Shown here one piece after another: positions 51,446 to 61,181 of a DNA stretch of 64,000 nt. The stretch's first letter is position 1. Every line of letters begins with the position of its first letter. Under the pieces are notes generated by a model, which made no database searches, had not been told where the DNA came from, and worked only from the letters and a program-made list of their open reading frames with translations. The translations under genes were made by a program, and so were the position numbers. The stretch is from Gracilaria domingensis (lineage: Eukaryota > Rhodophyta > Florideophyceae > Gracilariales > Gracilariaceae). The stretch spans positions 70,816 through 134,815 of the forward strand of contig VCMS01000228.1 in NCBI GenBank assembly GCA_022539475.1, written 5' to 3'.

Positions 51446-54400
51446 CTTCGGGAGTTTCCCCTACGGGAGGGGCGCCTTCCGAGCCGAAGTTAAAGGCGCC
51501 CGAGGCGTCACAGCTTCGCTCCCCAGCTGTTAGAATCCTTTCAAGGATAGCGGCTAAAACTGACGTGAGCTCAGAACACCTTTCGGTTCTACGTCGTCCG
51601 TGGATACGGTCCCGTAATCTCCGTATTCCGGAAAGAGTTCTTGTGATGGCCAAGAGAAACTACAAAGTTTATGCCGATCTTGGCTTGTCTAACCAGTTCA
51701 TGGTTCGACAGTTGTCTGTGTTGGATACAGGAGCTGCACCGAACCTGATTCACCTTGAGTTGGTGCCACCCGCGCTACGGGATGAAATTCGTCATGGTCC
51801 AGGTTTGGATATCGCGGATGCCAACAATAACCCGTTGCGTACTCTTGGGTACATACCTCTCATGGTACGATTAGGAACCTGTATGGTTAAAGTGGATTTC
51901 ATGGTTTGCAAAAGCATTGCCGCACCGGTGATACTCGGTTGTGACTTTTGTGATCGTTTTGTTGAAGCGATTCGACCTCGAGCTCGAGTTGTTACCATGG
52001 ATGATGGTTCCGAAATACCGATTGTAAGGAAACCGCTAAAGAGAGCTACACGCAAGCGCGTCCCGCTCCCTGCTGCACAGGAAGTTCCAACCGTCGACCC
52101 GGTATCATCTAAGCTCCATGTGGCTCATGCCATCGCAATCCCTGCGCAATCCCAAGTTTGGGTCACCATAACTACTAAGCAGTCTGGTCTACGTGTGGTA
52201 CAACCATTGCCATCATTGTATGATCAGAAGCAACTCGCTTTGGCGAACGGAGTAATCTCGGTGGAACCCGACAAACCATTCAGAGTTTTGGTCGCCAACT
52301 TTGGCACAACCCGACAGTGGTTAGCTAAAAACCAAATCCTTGGTACCACTCTCCCACACCCTGCTGCTATCGTACCGACGAAGATACCCGTTGCGGATGT
52401 TCTCGGTATAACCGATGCTAAGGAGGGGGAGGGATCAGCGGAAACCGCGTTTACCGCATCGGTTACCCCGGCGAGCGAAGTTACCGAATCGCTGGCACCC
52501 ACCGAGGGTAAAGCGTTGCCACCAGGAACGGAAGATACAGACCCTGTCAAGGAACTGGAACAGTTGAATTTTAATCATGTACCTGAATCTCATAGAGGTA
52601 AGCTAAGAGAAATGTTGAGGGAGTTCACACCCATGTGGGATGGATCCCTCGGGACAATTGGAATCACGGAACACCGTATTGACCTACTTCCAGGTACTAG
52701 CCCCATTTCCCAACACCCATACCGGGCTGGTCCCAAAGCTAGGGAAGAAGAGCAATCTCAGGTTGAGAAGATGTTACGCGCTGGCGTCATAGAGGCGGCT
52801 CAATCCGCTTGGGCCTCACCCGTGGTGCTAGTTCCAAAAGCGGACGGATCGTGGCGATTCTGTATTGATTACCGTCGTCTAAATTCGGTCACCGTCAAAG
52901 ACGTTTATCCCATACCCAGGATGGACGAATACATTGACTCGCTTGGGAGTGCTACAGTGTTCACCGCCTTGGATGCCAATTGGGGATACTGGCAAGTTCC
53001 GATCCGTGAAAAGGATAAGGACAAAACTGCTTTTGTGTGCCACCAAGGTTTGTACCGGTTTAAACGAATGCCGTTCGGATTAACCAACGCGCCGGCTACG
53101 TTTCAACGTGCTATCGATATCCTCTTGGCTCGATTCAAGTGGAAGACCTGCTTGGTGTATCTTGACGATATCATCGTGTTCTCCGATAACCTTGATGACC
53201 ACTTAACACACGTCCGGGACGTCATGAGAGTCCTCAGGGACGCGGGCATTACGCTGAAACTCAAGAAGTGCGAGTTCTTCACAGATTCTGTCAAATACCT
53301 AGGGCATATCATTCGACCTGGACAGCTCTCAGTTGACGCAGTTCGCGTGAAGTCGCTGAAGGAAGCGAAACACCCTACGACACAAACGGAACTCCGCAGT
53401 TTTCTGGGTCTTTGTAATGTATATCGGCGTTTTGTCCCGAACTTCGCAGATATTGCGACCCCCCTTAACCACCTTTTGAGAAAAGGTCAACCAATTCAAC
53501 TGGAACCCCTAGGCGACGCGGAAGCGTCTGCCTTTTCGGCATTAATTGACGCAGTAACGTCACCGCCAATCTTGGCTTTGCCTAAGCTAGGACTTCCATT
53601 CGAAGTAGACACTGACGCCAGTGCACACCAGGTTGGTTGCGCCCTGTTTCAGGTCACGGAAGACGGCGTGAGACATCCAATTGGATACTGGTCGCGATCC
53701 TTGAACGTACACGAACGTAACTACTCAGTTTCGGAGAAAGAGTGCTTAGCCGTTGTATGGGCTCTAACTACACTGAGGCCATATCTTATGGGCAACCATT
53801 TTACGGTACATACGGACCACTCATCTCTCCGATGGCTCATGGAAATCTCGGAACCATCAGGACGCTTGATGCGTTGGCGCTTGAGGTTATCGCAGTTCGA
53901 TTTCACAGTTACGTACAAGAAAGGAACGTTGAATCTGCAGGCAGATGCACTCTCCCGCTTGGGGACAGATGCAGAAGCGGCACCAGTTGACGATCTGGAC
54001 ATACCATGCTTTATGGTGGAAGAACAAGCAGGTTGGGTCGAATCCTTGTCGGATGACATCTGTGACGACATCCTGCTCACTTCTGAAAAGTTGGATCCCT
54101 TGACTGGATCTTTTGTACCCATCACTCCCGAGGAGATGATCCGAGAACAGCAAACGGATGAGTTTTGTACGCGAATTCGCGCTCGTCTCAATGGAGGAGA
54201 TCGTATACCTTTTCAGGTTAACGATCAGGGGTACCTGGTTAGGTTAGTCGAAGCGTATACCCAAATTGTGGTCCCATACTCGCTGCAAAACCGTGTGTTG
54301 GTCATGACTCACTATGTGAAGGTAGGAGCCCACCCAGGAGGTCGAAAACTATACTTGACCCTGCGTAGGGATTTTTACTGGCCGTCAATGGCATTGGACT

Positions 54401-55272
54401 GCTACGCAGTACGACGCTCTTGCACCGAGTGCGCTAAGAATAACGTGAAACTTCGTAAGTACTCGAAGAAGTTAACGCTGTTCCCAGCACGGTCTCCTTT
54501 GGAGTTTATCGCTATCGATATCTTAGGTGAATTGATCAGAACCGCAAGAGGTAATCGATACCTTCTGGTTATCACCGATCGGTTCTCTAAGTTGGTACGG
54601 ACAGTCCCGCTGAAACGGATTACGGCCACCGTGGTTGCACAAGCTTTTGTCACCCACTGGGTCTTTGTGTACGGTCCACCGGTTCATCTATTATCAGATA
54701 ACGGTTCACAGTTCACGTCGAAGTTTTTCCAGGACGTCTGTCGGATCTTGAGTGTCAAGAATCTATTTACGACCACCTACCACCCCCAAACAAATGGTCA
54801 AGTAGAACGATTTAACCGTACCATGCTGAATGCATTAAGATCTTATGTGGCAGATCATCCTAAGGATTGGGATTTGTATACGGACGCTATTACGTATGCG
54901 TACAACACCCAAGTCCACCGGGTAACGAAGCTAGCACCTTTTGAGTTGGTATTGTCAAGAGTACCGCCACCGGTTGCAATCGAGGCTCAAGAAACGCTTT
55001 CTACGTACCCATCTGTTGGGTTATACGGGAACGCTTGGAAGGATTGGTTAACCAAAATGGTACCGGTCGCTCGCACAGCGATGGATAAGGCGCAGGCCGC
55101 TTATAAGCGCAACTTCGACGCGAAGGTTAAGACCCCATTACCAAAGGTCAAACCAGACGATATGGTATTTCTCCGCAAAGAATACTATAATCCGGAGAAG
55201 GAACGCCGCCACAAGCTCTCGCCTATCGCGGAAGGACCCTACAGGTTATTTCCGTCACGGACGATACCGTAG
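51289..55272 (+). CDS. pol: pol polyprotein (protease, reverse transcriptase, RNase H, integrase)
   Basis: Open in the -1 frame relative to gag from 51289, with no need of an own start. Domains in order: aspartic protease LDTGAAPN (about 51721-51745); reverse transcriptase with FCIDYRRLNSV, FGLTNAPATFQRA and YLDDIIVFS (about 53155-53185); RNase H with EVDTDASAHQVGCALF, SVSEKECLAVVWAL and HTDHSSLRWL; integrase zinc region HYVKVGAHPGGRKLYLTLRR ... CTECAKNN; DDE core with AIDILGE, LSDNGSQFTS and TNGQVERFNR. The frame ends at 55272, just after the GPYR of the integrase GPY/F motif, through what looks like loss of one G near 55244. In the next frame the sequence continues as expected. Confidence 0.93.
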   Translation, partial: TGITGSGLCSALRSGTGTFEPGSRRSTHAWGSVRPPERSSRTEFGEPRSEKLTSGVSPTGGAPSEPKLKAPEASQLRSPAVRILSRIAAKTDVSSEHLSVLRRPWIRSRNLRIPERVLVMAKRNYKVYADLGLSNQFMVRQLSVLDTGAAPNLIHLELVPPALRDEIRHGPGLDIADANNNPLRTLGYIPLMVRLGTCMVKVDFMVCKSIAAPVILGCDFCDRFVEAIRPRARVVTMDDGSEIPIVRKPLKRATRKRVPLPAAQEVPTVDPVSSKLHVAHAIAIPAQSQVWVTITTKQSGLRVVQPLPSLYDQKQLALANGVISVEPDKPFRVLVANFGTTRQWLAKNQILGTTLPHPAAIVPTKIPVADVLGITDAKEGEGSAETAFTASVTPASEVTESLAPTEGKALPPGTEDTDPVKELEQLNFNHVPESHRGKLREMLREFTPMWDGSLGTIGITEHRIDLLPGTSPISQHPYRAGPKAREEEQSQVEKMLRAGVIEAAQSAWASPVVLVPKADGSWRFCIDYRRLNSVTVKDVYPIPRMDEYIDSLGSATVFTALDANWGYWQVPIREKDKDKTAFVCHQGLYRFKRMPFGLTNAPATFQRAIDILLARFKWKTCLVYLDDIIVFSDNLDDHLTHVRDVMRVLRDAGITLKLKKCEFFTDSVKYLGHIIRPGQLSVDAVRVKSLKEAKHPTTQTELRSFLGLCNVYRRFVPNFADIATPLNHLLRKGQPIQLEPLGDAEASAFSALIDAVTSPPILALPKLGLPFEVDTDASAHQVGCALFQVTEDGVRHPIGYWSRSLNVHERNYSVSEKECLAVVWALTTLRPYLMGNHFTVHTDHSSLRWLMEISEPSGRLMRWRLRLSQFDFTVTYKKGTLNLQADALSRLGTDAEAAPVDDLDIPCFMVEEQAGWVESLSDDICDDILLTSEKLDPLTGSFVPITPEEMIREQQTDEFCTRIRARLNGGDRIPFQVNDQGYLVRLVEAYTQIVVPYSLQNRVLVMTHYVKVGAHPGGRKLYLTLRRDFYWPSMALDCYAVRRSCTECAKNNVKLRKYSKKLTLFPARSPLEFIAIDILGELIRTARGNRYLLVITDRFSKLVRTVPLKRITATVVAQAFVTHWVFVYGPPVHLLSDNGSQFTSKFFQDVCRILSVKNLFTTTYHPQTNGQVERFNRTMLNALRSYVADHPKDWDLYTDAITYAYNTQVHRVTKLAPFELVLSRVPPPVAIEAQETLSTYPSVGLYGNAWKDWLTKMVPVARTAMDKAQAAYKRNFDAKVKTPLPKVKPDDMVFLRKEYYNPEKERRHKLSPIAEGPYRLFPSRTIP
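51437..51501 (+). promoter_or_regulatory. possible -1 frameshift signal between gag and pol
   Basis: The gag frame ends CAG AAA AAC TGA (51434-51445), an A-rich slip site directly before the stop. A 9-bp stem GGGCGCCTT/AAGGCGCCC (51470-51478 with 51493-51501) follows 27 nt later. That spacing is longer than usual for a stimulator, so the hairpin may not be involved. Confidence 0.4.
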
Positions 55273-55898
55273 TATTGGATATCAATAATCTCCACGAACG
55301 GATATCGTTAGACCGTGTCGCGCTGGCCCCACCACCCTACGTTCACGTTAACACCCAACTGGGTGAAGCTACAGGGGACGAACAGGTCGTATCTTCGCGC
55401 CCTGCGACTCTTCGCCCTGATCGCGGCTTATCGGATCTACCGAAGTCAGAATCACCCACGCGGGTAGCACAATCCGTTGCGGGAGACGAAGAGGAAAACT
55501 CAACTAGAGTTGACCCCCCACCGGACGTCGTGGCTCCCGTGCCACCGCCTAAGGAGGGGGAGGAAAGTACGGAACCCGTTACACCGGCGTCGCACGGTCA
55601 CACTGTGTCGCAAGGTACCGCCACCAATCTCGCGGTCTCTACCGATAGCGTTGTGGTGCGCCGAGGCGCTGTACCTCGTGGTGATACTCCGTCGAGTTCG
55701 TTGAGCAATGCGCTGGAAACGACACGACCCACCCAAGGGGTACACACCGCTGTGGATAACGTAACCCCGTCGGGAACACCACAACTGAGTGAGGTCACCA
55801 CCCGCAGAGCGGAGAAGACAGTATCTGTAGACCCGGGCTTCCCGGAGAACGCAGAGCCGCAAGCGGTAGATCAGCTCAATGTTACCGACCGGTGTTAA
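55246..55898 (+). CDS. pol: continuation of pol after a one-base shift (integrase C terminus and Pro/Ser/Thr-rich tail)
   Basis: Directly after the GPYR motif the -1 frame reads VISVTDDTVVLDINNL, the expected GPY/F continuation, then ERISLDRV and a 180-residue Pro/Thr/Ser/Glu-rich tail ending at TAA 55896. An internal copy of the polypurine motif (CTAAGGAGGGGGAG) lies at 55549-55562. Either this copy carries a single-base deletion or a second -1 shift is used. Confidence 0.6.
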
Positions 55899-56473
55899 CC
55901 ACGCCGTGGTTTGAGGAAACGAGAAGTCGTACTTACCCGCGTATTATTTGGGAAAACAACCTTGGAAAGGTGAAGTACGAAGTACGAGTTTGGAAACCGT
56001 CGATGGTGCACCCACGCCGCGTGGCAGAAGACTCATGACACACCCAAGTGGAGAGTAACACGTTGTGTGACGTGGTGACGTACGGAGAGCACCGCCGACG
56101 CGGGGAACTGCTGACAGTAAGTCGCGTGCGCGAGTACCACACGTGCACGGTGCGCGATGTACGGTCGCCAACCGTAGGCGAACGGACACCTGTTAGGGTA
56201 ACTCGTGGCTCACACGTGCCACCGCCTGGCCAACCAGAAGGCCGCGATATGCACCGTGATTGGTCAATCCGCCTCCATGGCGCACGAGCGAAACCCTGCC
56301 CGTTCTCCGTCGCACGGACGATCCTTCTGGATAGCAAAAGGGAGCTCAGAATCCCGAAGCTACCGTTGGACGGTCGGAAGCTCAACCAAAACGAGCCGAA
56401 GCTCGTCAGACTCAAGAAGGAGAGTTTTTCAAGAAGAACCTTTCAGGTTGAAGATTGGACGCTCCTGGCGTAA
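55880..56473 (+). pseudogene. further pol-like coding sequence in a third frame with a stop at 56035
   Basis: The frame following 55898 shows coding-like sequence (TPWFEETRSRTYPRIIWENN, then KVKYEVRVWKPSMVHPRRV) until TGA at 56035-56037. It continues in the same frame as a 141-codon stretch to 56473. No domain is recognised. Possibly a decayed spacer domain between integrase and chromodomain. Confidence 0.4.
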
Positions 56474-56480
56474 GTTGTAG

Positions 56481-56834
56481 TTGTCGTGCAGCGAGGAACT
56501 CCTAGTGAGTCGTGACTGGTTAAGTCCAAGAGGAACCCCTCTAGAGGTTAGCCGGCCACCACCTCGCCACCCTCGAAGGTACGGAACCACAATGGGTGAA
56601 GGAGAGCAGTCAAACACCGAGGTGTACCCGCAGGAATACGTGATCGAACGTATCGTACGTCATGTTGTAGACCCCGATGGGACGGTACTGTACCAAGTGC
56701 GATGGTATGGCTACTCCGCCGAGGAGGACACCATGGAGCCGGTCGAGCACCTACCTAGGTCGAAGATCGTTTCATACCACCGTCGCACTCGGTCAGCCTT
56801 GCCGTCCAACCTGGACCAAGCCCAGGTGGGATAA
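56481..56834 (+). CDS. chromodomain ORF
   Basis: Up to 117 aa; ATG 56592 (MGEGEQSN) would start just before the domain. The chromodomain fits the family: YVIERIVRHVVDPDGTVLYQ, then VRWYGYSAEEDTMEPVEHL, then KIVSYHRR, with the aromatic cage positions Tyr/Trp/Tyr present. In chromoviruses this module is fused to the integrase C terminus and directs insertion to marked chromatin. Here it lies about 1.2 kb after the integrase core, in the same frame as the 55246-55898 segment but separated by stops. Confidence 0.8.
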   Translation: MSCSEELLVSRDWLSPRGTPLEVSRPPPRHPRRYGTTMGEGEQSNTEVYPQEYVIERIVRHVVDPDGTVLYQVRWYGYSAEEDTMEPVEHLPRSKIVSYHRRTRSALPSNLDQAQVG

Positions 56835-57204
56835 GAACCGTTCCCGGTGAGGAGCTTTCAACTATACCCCGATGCGGAAGACTCAGAATGGAGAGTTGAC
56901 CCCTTCTGTGTGGGGATGAAGGAAGGAAGAAGACCAATGAAGCGGTGAAGACTTAACTAGAGGAAGTGAGAAGAAAGAAAGAAGAGCATACCGAAATGCC
57001 GGTTGTACCGATTTAAAACGGTTAGAGTAGAAGAAGCACCAAAGAAGTGAAGTACACTTGAACACAGTGTGAGTGAAGAAGTAATCGAAGATCGATCAAG
57101 TTCGTGGAGAACAGGCAAAAGGGGTGAAGCGAAAGTTACCACTAGATGGTTTTACTGTTTCTATCTTATACTAGGGACCAAGTCCTCCAGCCCTGCTGGT
57201 CATC
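56835..57204. other. purine-rich spacer between chromodomain ORF and antisense ORFs
   Basis: Rich in GAAG/AAGA on the plus strand, no open frame of note. It is the meeting point of sense and antisense coding regions and may hold the terminator of the antisense transcript. Confidence 0.4.
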
Positions 57205-57720
57205 TTACACCCCCGATGAGGGACCGGCACCGCCGCTACCGGAGGGACCCTGCGAAGGGTGCGGAACGGCGTAAGCCAGTATCCCTGCCATAGTGGTGAG
57301 ATGATCGGGCACGATAATTCCAGCGTTCTGGAGACTGGCGCGCAACATCGCGATGTTCGCCGGAGAATCTCCCGGAGCGACCGGAGCTGTCGGGGTCGGA
57401 AGGACCGAAGGAACGGTAGCCGCTACAGGGGCCGGACCCACCACCGGAACACTCGCTTGAGTCGGAACATTCCAACCCACAGGAGCCTGGGGTACCCCGC
57501 CGCTGGCGTGCAACACCTGATTCGCCGCCGGTAGGTCGTTCACCAACTCCTGGTCCATCTCGACGAGTGCTCCCGCCGCCTCTCCACCGGTATCCATGTT
57601 CGGATCATCCAGATCTACTGGGGCGACCCAGTTGTCACTGAACATGAACCCAATGGGGTGACTGTCTGGAATCGACCGTGGCTGGTTCGCTGCCCACTCG
57701 GCATATGCGCTAGTCGTCAT
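57205..57720 (-). CDS. antisense ORF B of the retrotransposon, Pro/Ala/Val-rich protein
   Basis: 171 aa from ATG 57720. Starts MTTSAYAEWAANQPRS, then HPIGFMFSDNWVAPVDLDD, an acidic stretch, and a long Pro/Ala/Val-rich, Gly-ended tail. No domain recognised. Its ATG overlaps the stop of ORF A in the sequence ATGA, so the two could be translated from one antisense RNA by reinitiation. Alternatively a small splice could fuse them. Confidence 0.6.
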   Translation of the reverse strand: MTTSAYAEWAANQPRSIPDSHPIGFMFSDNWVAPVDLDDPNMDTGGEAAGALVEMDQELVNDLPAANQVLHASGGVPQAPVGWNVPTQASVPVVGPAPVAATVPSVLPTPTAPVAPGDSPANIAMLRASLQNAGIIVPDHLTTMAGILAYAVPHPSQGPSGSGGAGPSSGV

Positions 57721-59057
57721 CGTACCCTCCCATGGGTCGTAATACACGAAATCTCCTGCGGTGGGATGTCTCCTACCGGGTGAGCGGTCGTAGTGACGAC
57801 GAGGACCTTTCCCACGCTGCGAACGGGCACCGTTTCCCAATCGACTCCATCGATAACATCCAAGATGTAATGGATCTCATCCACGTTCTCTTCGGACCCC
57901 AAGGGAGTGTGCAAATCCAGCGAGCGGATAATGTTGCGAAGCATCGGCGGAATAAACCAAACACGGTAGTTGTCGTAAGCCTCCCAGAGGAGAAACGCTG
58001 CTACGCGTGCCGCCCACTCGCCGGCTACCAGACCCCACCATCCTGAACGCGGATCGCTGATCAATCGGGAGCCGATGTAACTCAAGCACGGAGGCAGTTC
58101 TGCAAAACACCCTTTGGGTACCTCCACATCACGCCACCAATCTGGTAGAGGAGGGAACCGTCCAACAAAGGCCTGCGGTCTGTACCTCTCGGTCTCGATA
58201 TTCGGGTACGGAATCAGATACCCATGACGGGAACGAGCTTTCCGCTCAAACCGAATGCGGTTGACGAACCCACCCTGGGAAGCGTTCTTGCGAAGATAAC
58301 GGAACTCCGCTCGGAGTATGGGCCGATTCCAGCACAACATCAACCTAGATGTGGTCGGGCCATCGCCAGCGTACCGCGCATGGTCGAACGTCGCCAAGTT
58401 GTCTCCATATCGGACTTCACCGAAAGTACGGTAGAACGGAGTATCGAACCCATATGACGGTGGAACCAGGTGCTCGAGGTGCACTCGACTGAGTCTCTTG
58501 TACGCCAACTTCGCGTGTTCCGCGCGCGCGGTGTTCAGATTCTCACCCTCGTGGGTATCGTACCGGAGGAGCATCGGGTCGATCGCTATACGAACTTTCC
58601 ATTCTGGGGATTGCACTACCGCTAACGGCAGACCGCCCGGTAGGAAGCCGTTTTCGGCATACGACTCCAGGAGAGTGTCATCGTTAACAGCTACCGGATG
58701 AAACCACGGTGCACGGCTGAACGCAAACCCATCACGGAGTGGATCGCGTACTGCGAGAGATTCCTTCGATATCCAACCAGCTTGGTTCGCCATCAGCGGC
58801 ATCGCTTGCGCTGAATTCCATAACGGAACGTTCACCGGGACCATCGGTTGAGACTGAGGCAGTGGAGCCGTCGCAGCACCCGGCTGAGGGTAGTTCGACG
58901 CGCTCGCCTGACCCGTCGGGTGATGAGGAAACTGATTCGGGTTCATCGGAATGACAGATGATGTACTGTGATCGAGTTCGGATACTTGAATACTCTGTTC
59001 GCTTGAGTGTGTATCGCGCTTGCGAGGTATAGAAACCGAGGAGTTGGTACCGCTCAT
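57717..59057 (-). CDS. antisense ORF A of the retrotransposon, protein of unknown function
   Basis: 446 aa from ATG 59057, ending with TGA at 57717-57719. The first 80 residues are Ser/Pro/Gln-rich. The remainder looks like a compact globular protein rich in Trp, Tyr and Arg (FAFSRAPWFHPVAVNDD, GYLIPYPNIETERYRPQAF, LPDWWRDVEVPKGCFAELPP, SGWWGLVAGEWAARVAAFLL). No known family is recognised. It is read against gag-pol and begins only 80 bp inside the 3' LTR, which may act as its promoter. Long intact length in a recent element suggests it is functional. Confidence 0.7.
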   Translation of the reverse strand: MSGTNSSVSIPRKRDTHSSEQSIQVSELDHSTSSVIPMNPNQFPHHPTGQASASNYPQPGAATAPLPQSQPMVPVNVPLWNSAQAMPLMANQAGWISKESLAVRDPLRDGFAFSRAPWFHPVAVNDDTLLESYAENGFLPGGLPLAVVQSPEWKVRIAIDPMLLRYDTHEGENLNTARAEHAKLAYKRLSRVHLEHLVPPSYGFDTPFYRTFGEVRYGDNLATFDHARYAGDGPTTSRLMLCWNRPILRAEFRYLRKNASQGGFVNRIRFERKARSRHGYLIPYPNIETERYRPQAFVGRFPPLPDWWRDVEVPKGCFAELPPCLSYIGSRLISDPRSGWWGLVAGEWAARVAAFLLWEAYDNYRVWFIPPMLRNIIRSLDLHTPLGSEENVDEIHYILDVIDGVDWETVPVRSVGKVLVVTTTAHPVGDIPPQEISCITTHGRVR

Positions 59058-59121
59058 GATTGTGACGTATTTACGTACTTGCGTTTCGCACAAAACTTCA
59101 GCCTCGAAGTCGTTCTCGGCT

Positions 59122-59136
59122 CTAAGGAGGGGGAGA
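59122..59136 (+). other. 3' polypurine tract
   Basis: AAGGAGGGGGAGA directly abuts the 3' LTR (TGTAGAGC at 59137), the expected priming site for plus-strand DNA. The 14-mer CTAAGGAGGGGGAG recurs exactly at 52418-52431 and 55549-55562. Confidence 0.85.
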
Positions 59137-60110
59137 TGTAGAGCAACGCATTTTGCGTGGTTATCAGGATGATGCGTCTCATATACTCAGGGGAGTGATA
59201 CGAGGATGCACTCGAAGAGTTATGAGTTGGACCCAATTTTGGCGGTTACTTTTGGAATGGCTTTCTCACAGTTACCTGTAATCAGGGTTGCCATTGCTGG
59301 CCAATACCGCTAGGTGGACGCGTGTACTACACCACCGTGTGTGTGCATATTACGGGACAATAGGTAGTGCACCTGAGGTGCCTGACACTGGGCTAGCCAC
59401 GTGTACAGACCCCCGCGGGTGTGCACCACGTGTACATAGTTAGTTTAGACCTACTTAGGTGAGCTCGACCTCGTCGTCGCGAGCACCTTTGTAAAGTCAA
59501 CCCGAGCACTTCTAAGTGAACTCTTTGTCGAGTAGCGCTCTCCTGAGTGGACTCTACACGAGTGAGGCTCTGGCGCCAACCGCCTACGTGGGTTATCACT
59601 CTCGCGAGTATAGCCACGTCTGGTTACGGTGGTCCTACCCTCTCGGTACCTTTGAAGAACATCTGTCGTTGATGTCGGGACCTGAGGGTCGTACCGAGGA
59701 GGTATAGGACTAGATTACGAAGTGATCCGACTCTGTATAGAGTTTTGCCGTGTTTACGGAAACCCGTGCATTACCGTTGGAGGATCTCGCCCCGCTCCGG
59801 GCACAGTGCCGAGGAGGCCCTACCCGTCGCGTGTGGGTGTTGTTTGGTTGTTGTTTTCTGTTGCTTTCCCTCTCGGGACTACACCTGTCGTTGGTCGTGT
59901 TTCATCGTTGCCGATACCACCCCATCTCAATAGTTTCTCATCGTTTCCTCACCACGTGGCCTATCACCTCTGTAGGTATAGCCAGTTGCCACTTCGGCCT
60001 TACAACCGAGTTACGGTGGTACAGAGGGCTCTGTCACTGGTCTGCCCTCTCTCACGAGAGCGGACCTTCGGACAGTCTGGTGGGTTTCACTCTTCCGAGT
60101 TTGCCCCACA
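59137..60110 (+). repeat. 3' LTR (974 bp)
   Basis: Begins TGTAGAGC, ends CCCCACA, followed by the target duplication TTCTC. See the 5' LTR for differences. Confidence 0.97.
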
Positions 60111-61163
60111 TTCTCAGGCAACTCAAAATCAGTGTACGTCACGTGATCAATAAGATTAGAGAATACAACCCTTGCCCTTAATGGAGTGCCAAATCCTGCA
60201 AAAGGAGAAGGCACGAAAGGCGTTCGGGACCTTCCCTCGAAGAGATAAGCATAGCTGATAGAGCACTGCCAGGAATGGTGCAACGAGTCGGGTGTAATCC
60301 GAGACCAAACCGTCACGACGGGAGAAGAGGGCTCAAAATAGTGGACCTAGAAGTCGGAGTTGCTGTGTAGAAAACGGCGATGCCGGGCCTAAGATGCTAC
60401 GGGACAGACACACAAACAGTTGTGGCACGGACGGCGACGAGCAGGGCGAGCTAACAGACTAACAAGACGGAACAAAAAGGAAAACCGGCACACGGGTAGT
60501 GCTTACCTGTTCAACAGTGACCAAAACAAAAGAAAGAAGTAAAACAATACACACAATAGTGGCCGAAAGCTCTACAAGATGGATAATGTAGTATAGCTCG
60601 GCCAGACCAACGGGGGCTCTACAAGACCAAGTGGTGACGTCACGGGCTCCCGGGCACGTGTGTCTACTGTACCACGTGGGACGCGCAAGCGCAGGCTTGG
60701 ACAGGACTAATTAGTCTATTCTCGATAATTTAGAATTACTAATTACTAGGTAGTGTAGATATGTGGCCGGGGTGGTGCACCACAAATGCACCTCCCGGTG
60801 GCCCACGTGGCACTAGGCCCGTGAGAGCCGGAGGGGCGCTCGGGGGTACTAAACCCCCGAGACGCCAACCTCCCACACCAAATGGTAAAGTCAAGCACCA
60901 ACTAGGCTAATTTGACACCAGTTCGGTTCTACAGTCACCAATTGGTAAGTCTAGTAGTCCTCTAATAGTTTTGCTGACCTCGAGGGTTATACGTGCCTGC
61001 CGCACACCAGTGCAGGCGTATTTACCACTTGGTCACCGTGCACTATAGGCAACGGCGGGTGCTGCCGACCTATTAGGTGTCACGCGTTTCACTCCTCCGC
61101 CGGGTCGAGCCCACGCAGGGCTCCCCACTAGCAGCTCGCACCGATCGGTTATACCACATATTT

Positions 61164-61181
61164 TGGTCTCCCGACCTAGAA
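61164..61181 (+). other. primer-binding site of the second element
   Basis: Matches the site of the first element in 17 of 18 bases, indicating the same unusual tRNA primer. Confidence 0.7.

Larger units (their letters stand above)
48158..60110 (+). mobile_element. complete Ty3/gypsy LTR retrotransposon (chromodomain-bearing), 11,953 bp
   Basis: Two 974-bp LTRs (TG...CA) flank gag, pol, a chromodomain ORF and two antisense ORFs. The target duplication TTCTC lies at 48153-48157 and 60111-60115. The LTRs differ at only about five bases and have no length difference, so the insertion is recent. Domain order PR-RT-RNaseH-IN is that of gypsy elements. At about 12 kb it is long for the type; the extra length is the region after integrase. 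Confidence 0.97.

Noticed and set aside
59722-60181. 143-codon frames inside the 3' LTR, also present in the 5' LTR
   Set aside because: Identical in both LTRs, overlapping in two phases, no domain; better explained as LTR regulatory sequence.
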